This document shows positions 60,169 to 64,000 of a stretch of DNA of 64,000 nucleotides, piece after piece. A program made the position numbers and the translations under genes. The notes under the pieces are model-generated. The model did no database searches, was not told the DNA's origin, and saw nothing but the letters and a program-made list of their open reading frames with translations. Numbering within the stretch: the stretch's first letter is position 1; the number at the start of each line of letters is the position of its first letter. Where the stretch lies: contig NC_045143.1 in the NCBI RefSeq assembly GCF_008831285.2, positions 13,603,151 through 13,667,150 on the forward strand. Direction: 5' to 3'. Source of the stretch: Nymphaea colorata (lineage: Eukaryota; Streptophyta; Magnoliopsida; Nymphaeales; Nymphaeaceae).

Positions 60169-61280
60169 AACTGCATAGGCCTCGGCATTGGGCCGGGCCG
60201 CCGGCGGGGTACCCAGTACCCGTCCTGGTATGGGCCCGGGTCCGAGTACAGGAATAGGCCTCGTCGGGCTTTCGCCCATTGCCGCCAGCCCAGCCCAACA
60301 TCATAACGAGCTGGGCCCAGGTTACCTGACTTGGCCCGTTAGGTCGAAATGTAACAAATGTTAAAAAGTAAAACTTAAAACTTGAGTTAGGGTTTTTCTT
60401 TTTCATTGGAAAGAGAAAGAGAGTTGTGTGAGTTGAGACGTGAGAGTCTACCAGACCGCCACTGCCTCCGCTGCACAAAACAATGCACACCTTGTGGCTG
60501 CAAGCCACTACAGTCTGCCATCATTCACCACTTCTGAGTCGTCCACCATCATTCGCCACTCCTGAGTCATCCACCATCGCCACTAAACGGTCCACCGCAC
60601 GGCCACGTCTTGCGTAGCAATGTTACCACTTACTAGTGTATGATGTTCTATTCTACATTTGATATGATTTATGGTGAAGCTATGCATATGAGGTACCAAT
60701 GGATCCCTCTGTTTTTAATTTCACCCTGTGTTGTCAACACTGCTTTGTCATGCCAACCAATAAAAATCATGCTTTCTTGCTATATGACTAAGAGTTGGAG
60801 GTTGTAATAAGCACATGCATGGATTTCCTGCTCTTGTTTCCTGTTTTGCTATAGATGGCAGCTTATTGGTACCATGGCTTGCTATTTGCGAGCGTTTCAC
60901 TTTAAATTGTAGATTAAAATTGGAACAATGATGAGAGGTTCCGTTACCATCTGCTCCCCCTATAATGGTTTTGTTTCAGTCTATGTTCCTTCTCTTTTCC
61001 TGACGACCCTAGGATCTACAAATGGGAATTCAAGTAAGCATGTATGGAAGGTTTGTGCGTGCAAAAACAGAACTTTTAAAGGACATATGGTCGATCAATT
61101 TTTCCTTTTTGTTCCTGATCTTTTTCACGATTACTTCATGGAGTGAAGAGGATATTAAATTTGATCGTGGATTGTATTTTCCTAAGATACATGCTGGAAC
61201 TTCGGACAATGTTGCTTTGCTTTTTGCAATCTCATATCCCTCATCTTTAGAACGGCCAGGAATGTACAAATATATTCTAA

Positions 61281-61320
61281 CCTTTTGTGGAAAAAATAAA
61301 GAAGAATTTTCCACAAAAGG
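61281..61320. repeat. Perfect 14 bp hairpin
   Basis: CCTTTTGTGGAAAA (61281-61294) and its exact complement (61307-61320) with a 12-base loop. No terminator role is expected in a plant nucleus; possibly a small foldback remnant. Confidence 0.7.
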
Positions 61321-62095
61321 GGTTAGGGCCGAACACAATGGATATTTGAAATTGGAACTTCGGAACCCCTTTTCATTTGTCATCGCTTTTCAGTGTACTC
61401 TCAAGCCGAAAAAGTTGGTTTATCTCTAAAATAGAAAATAAATTTCATAAAATCTTCGTGGAACTTAGAGCTCTCAAATGTATTTTCTAACAGTGAAGAA
61501 ACACTAGCCATCACTTGGTTGTGAAAGGGTGTGCTTGCTATCAGGGTTCTTCTCTTTTCACTGTATTTGTACCATTTAATTTCTAAGTGTTCAACTCATT
61601 TGGATCCAACTTAATAAATGTAGTCTGCTGAAAATATTCTAGAAAAACGTAGAATAGAACATCAAATTATCATAGTCTGTACCACTCGTGGTTAGACTTA
61701 TTTCTCTTTACATGCGGCTATTGCATGCAAGATTTAATCTTTAGAGGTTTTCTGTTATGATTGAAGATTTTGTGACGTTTGAATTCAATCACCAGTGTGG
61801 TATTACATGACTTTATGGTTTAAGAAACACAACCAGCTTTAAGCATGCTTATGTCCATCTGAGACTACATTTGATTAAAAACGCATAAACTTGAAGTTTT
61901 GTTTATCATTCACTTGTTTCCAATGTGATCATTCCAATAATAAACATAGTATATTATCGAGTATGAGCAGCTAAGTAAGGTTCATTAGGAACTATTTAAT
62001 TTATACACTAGAAAGAGAAAAAAATCTCTATCTATGATTCTGCTTTTACAGCATCTGTACGGGGATGATCTTCTTTTTCTTTCTTTTTTTATGTA

Positions 62096-62221
62096 GGAAG
62101 GAGTGGGAATAACAAATATTGTTAATGCTAATGTGAAAAAGATTTCATCTCCTCAAGATACCTCAAAGGAGCCTCTCCGAGCACTCCTATTTGACAGGCA
62201 TCTATTAAGCAAGATTGAATA
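62096..62221 (+). CDS. Coding-like terminal exon inside the hAT element, unrecognised
   Basis: After a T-rich tract ending in an acceptor (TTTTTTTATGTAG), an open frame reads GVGITNIVNANVKKIS, then SPQDTSKEPLRALLFDRHLL and SKIE before TAA. The composition is protein-like and the splice context is good, but I do not recognise the family. It could be the last exon of a host gene captured by the hAT element, or chance. The frame at 61022-61429, with IKFDRGLYFPKIHAG and RPGMYKYILTFCGK, might be a second captured piece. No continuous gene model could be made. Confidence 0.3.
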
Positions 62222-62989
62222 AATCTTGATATCATGCTGCATAAACATTATTTTGGTTGTCATTTGTTATGTTTAATGGGTTTATTGTTTTTTTGAACAC
62301 ACTGCACCCATTTCCGTTTTTTTATAGTTATAGACATTGCTTCATTTATTTCTTTTGCCTTTTATTTGCATGTAATATACATGTTTTCCTTCTACCACTG
62401 ATTCTAGAATTTACTTCATCTCTTTCTTACCATATGTCTTTGTTACATAGAGAAAAAAGTTAAATGTGCAAAACTAGAGTTTGATGAAAACCAAGAAGAG
62501 CATCCTTCCTCTCCTCTGCCTTTGTTACATGGGCATTTCAAGCCCCTGTAGTGGTATCTTGTATTGGCACTTCAAATTTTCAATTTACAGATAGGCATCA
62601 ACTTGTTCAAAATAAAACACATTTTGTGCATCTTATGATCCAAATAGAGCCTGAAGTGTCTTGGTTGATCATTTTTGTTATTTGTTATATTATTATATAT
62701 CATTAGAAAATAGTTAGGCTAGTAGTATATTGCTACCTGCAATGATTAATTTTTTAGTTACTGACTTTGATTAGCTTTTCAATTACTGAATGATTTCATA
62801 TATATGAGGTCATATGAATCTTGGTAGCATTTTTTCAGCTCAAGAGTTAAATCATTTCATGTATTTAGGTTGTTTGGATTCCATTCAAGTAGTAAATTAT
62901 GTTTACTTTTAGCATTGAGAATGAAGAATATTGTCTAATGGCAAATGTGGAGGAAAATGAATCTTTTCCATCTATCAAAAAAGGAAGTT

Positions 62990-63825
62990 GAATCCAAGAG
63001 AAAAAAAAACTTCAATAATATGGAATGACTTTACATTGATACAATTTAAGGAAAAAGAGTATGCAAAATGTAACCATTGTGGTGAATGATTAGGTAGACC
63101 TAGTTCTAATAGTACTAGTCACTTAAAACGACATAGAGATACATGTGACAACAAACAAGTTACTGATGGAAAACAACAAACTTTGTCATTTGAAGTTAGT
63201 AAATCTTGTGTCACTTCTTTATGCCTACATAAATTTGATATGGAGACTATAAGAAAATGTATGACGAAGTGTATAATAATGCATGCACTTTCTTTTAGTT
63301 TTGCAGAATATCAATATTGTAACGATCTTCAGAAGGCTTGCAATTCAAGGTTTGCTCCATTTTCTAGAAAAACACTTACAAAAGAGGTTCAGTCAATGTT
63401 CAAGATTGAAAAAATGAGATATCAAGGAGTTTTAAATAACCACATATATGCTCGACAGCCCAATATATTGGTACAAATTAGCAATTGTACTCTCATATAC
63501 TTAATTTTTTACATGTGTCTCTACCACATAATGCAAGTTGTATATGTGACATTTTATTAGTGTGCATTACTACTAAGTGGAAAATTCAATTGAAGTTGTT
63601 TTCTGTTACTATTGATAATTGTTCAGTAAATGATAACGGAATGAGTTTACTGAGAATGACCATAGAAAGAAAAAAAAATATTTCATTTCCAATTAGAGAT
63701 GAACAATTTTATATTCGTTGTGGTGCACATATTATAAATCTCATGGTTAAAGATGGTATAAATGATATGGATGATACAATTTCAAAAATTCATGACAGTA
63801 ATAAATATGTAAGGGGATCACCAAA
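62990..63825 (+). pseudogene. hAT transposase (BED finger and N-terminal part of the core)
   Basis: Begins with a BED-type zinc finger: TIWNDFTLIQF, KCNHCGE, a stop, then NSTSHLKRHRDTC. It continues with FSFAEYQYCNDLQKACNSRF (hAT FxxxE motif). After frameshifts it reads LFSVTIDNCSVNDNGMSLL (the T-x-D-N catalytic-region motif) and FYIRCGAHIINLMVKDG (the RCxAHxxNL signature), then KIHDSNKYVRGSPK. The signature order is that of plant hAT transposases. At least one stop and two frameshifts make it inactive. The C-terminal dimerisation domain is beyond the insertion at 63828. Confidence 0.85.
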
Positions 63826-63827
63826 AC

Positions 63828-64000
63828 TAGGCCTGGGCATCGGGCCGGCCCGAGCCCGGCCCAACGGGCCGGTCAACTGGACCCGGCCCGGCCCGGCCCA
63901 GCCCCTTTCCCCCACCTTCCCGTCGCACTCTGATGGAGACGGAGGAGGAGGGGGAGGGAGACGGTGGAGGAGGGAGAGGGGGAGAGAGAGAGGGAGGGGG
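63828..64000 (+). mobile_element. Second hAT-like element terminus inserted in hAT transposase
   Basis: TAGGCCTGGGCATCGGGCC followed by dense GGCCCGG repeats, then a purine-rich GGAGG tract to the window edge. It cuts the transposase frame right after KYVRGSPK. The candidate 8 bp target is 63820-63827 (accaaaac). The rest lies outside the window. Confidence 0.7.

Larger units (their letters stand above)
60169..63827 (+). mobile_element. hAT transposon, 5' portion with broken transposase
   Basis: It starts at 60177 with TAGGCCTCGGCATTGGGCC, followed by repeated GGGCCCGG words, a GTTAGGGTTTTT motif and GAAAGAGAAAGAGAG, the same order as in the element ending at 1020. The transposase begins near 62990. 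The element is interrupted at 63828 by another hAT-like terminus, and its own 3' end is outside the window. The possible target site copy is 60169-60176 (caactgca). Confidence 0.7.

Overview
The window is nuclear DNA of a flowering plant. The evidence is spliced genes with GT-AG introns, two plant-type proteins, and a large load of plant transposable elements: Copia, LINE, hAT, a PIF/Harbinger-like element and LTR-like repeats. A degraded mitochondrial insert is also present. The lineage cannot be fixed from the sequence alone. No bacterial-style operons, CRISPR arrays or convincing tRNA/rRNA genes were seen.

Only two host genes are well supported. The first, on the + strand (15169-21061, seven coding exons, 772 residues, probable upstream 5'UTR intron), encodes a plant-specific protein. 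It has an acidic/serine-rich N-terminus, a short coiled coil and a C-terminal region resembling the DIL (dilute) domain; the family is called 'nucleolar protein gar2-like' in Arabidopsis. The second, on the - strand (50279-50641, one coding exon, 120 residues), encodes the ESSS (NDUFB11-type) accessory subunit of mitochondrial complex I. From memory, Arabidopsis has these two families side by side at two loci, so the pair probably represents old microsynteny. Here the pair is convergent and separated by about 29 kb of mostly transposon-derived DNA.

Region by region. 1-1020: outer end of a hAT element. 1021-5587: AT-rich, nothing recognised. 5588-8886: imperfect inverted pair of LTR-like arms, each with a TATA box; the left arm carries a ~410 bp mitochondrial insert joining cox3 and atp1 fragments. 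8887-11.8 kb: degenerate GGATCT/TTGAAT-rich sequence and unrecognised DNA. 12-21 kb: the gar2-like gene, whose introns 3 and 4 hold repeat insertions. 21.3-31.6 kb: one minus-strand LINE broken by a PIF/Harbinger-like element (21941-25271, TAA target duplication) and by a complete Copia element (26535-30806, two 172 bp LTRs). 31.6-33 kb: LTR-retroelement leader and gag-like remnant. 33-44.8 kb: microsatellites, hAT-like termini, a GCCTAGGC-rich element and a 485 bp tandem duplication. 45-47.1 kb: Copia gag remnant. 48.1-48.4 kb: 59 bp tandem repeat. 53.0-59.7 kb: second degraded Copia element on the - strand. 60.2-63.8 kb: hAT element with a broken BED-type transposase, interrupted at 63828 by another hAT-like terminus that runs out of the window.

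The host genes do not form a pathway together. The main story is repeated nested transposition into an intergenic interval between two conserved neighbours. I found no evidence for a novel biological system. The most notable items are the chimeric cox3-atp1 insert, the LTR-like palindrome, the triple TE nest, the conserved gene pair and the possible start-stop uORF of the gar2-like gene.
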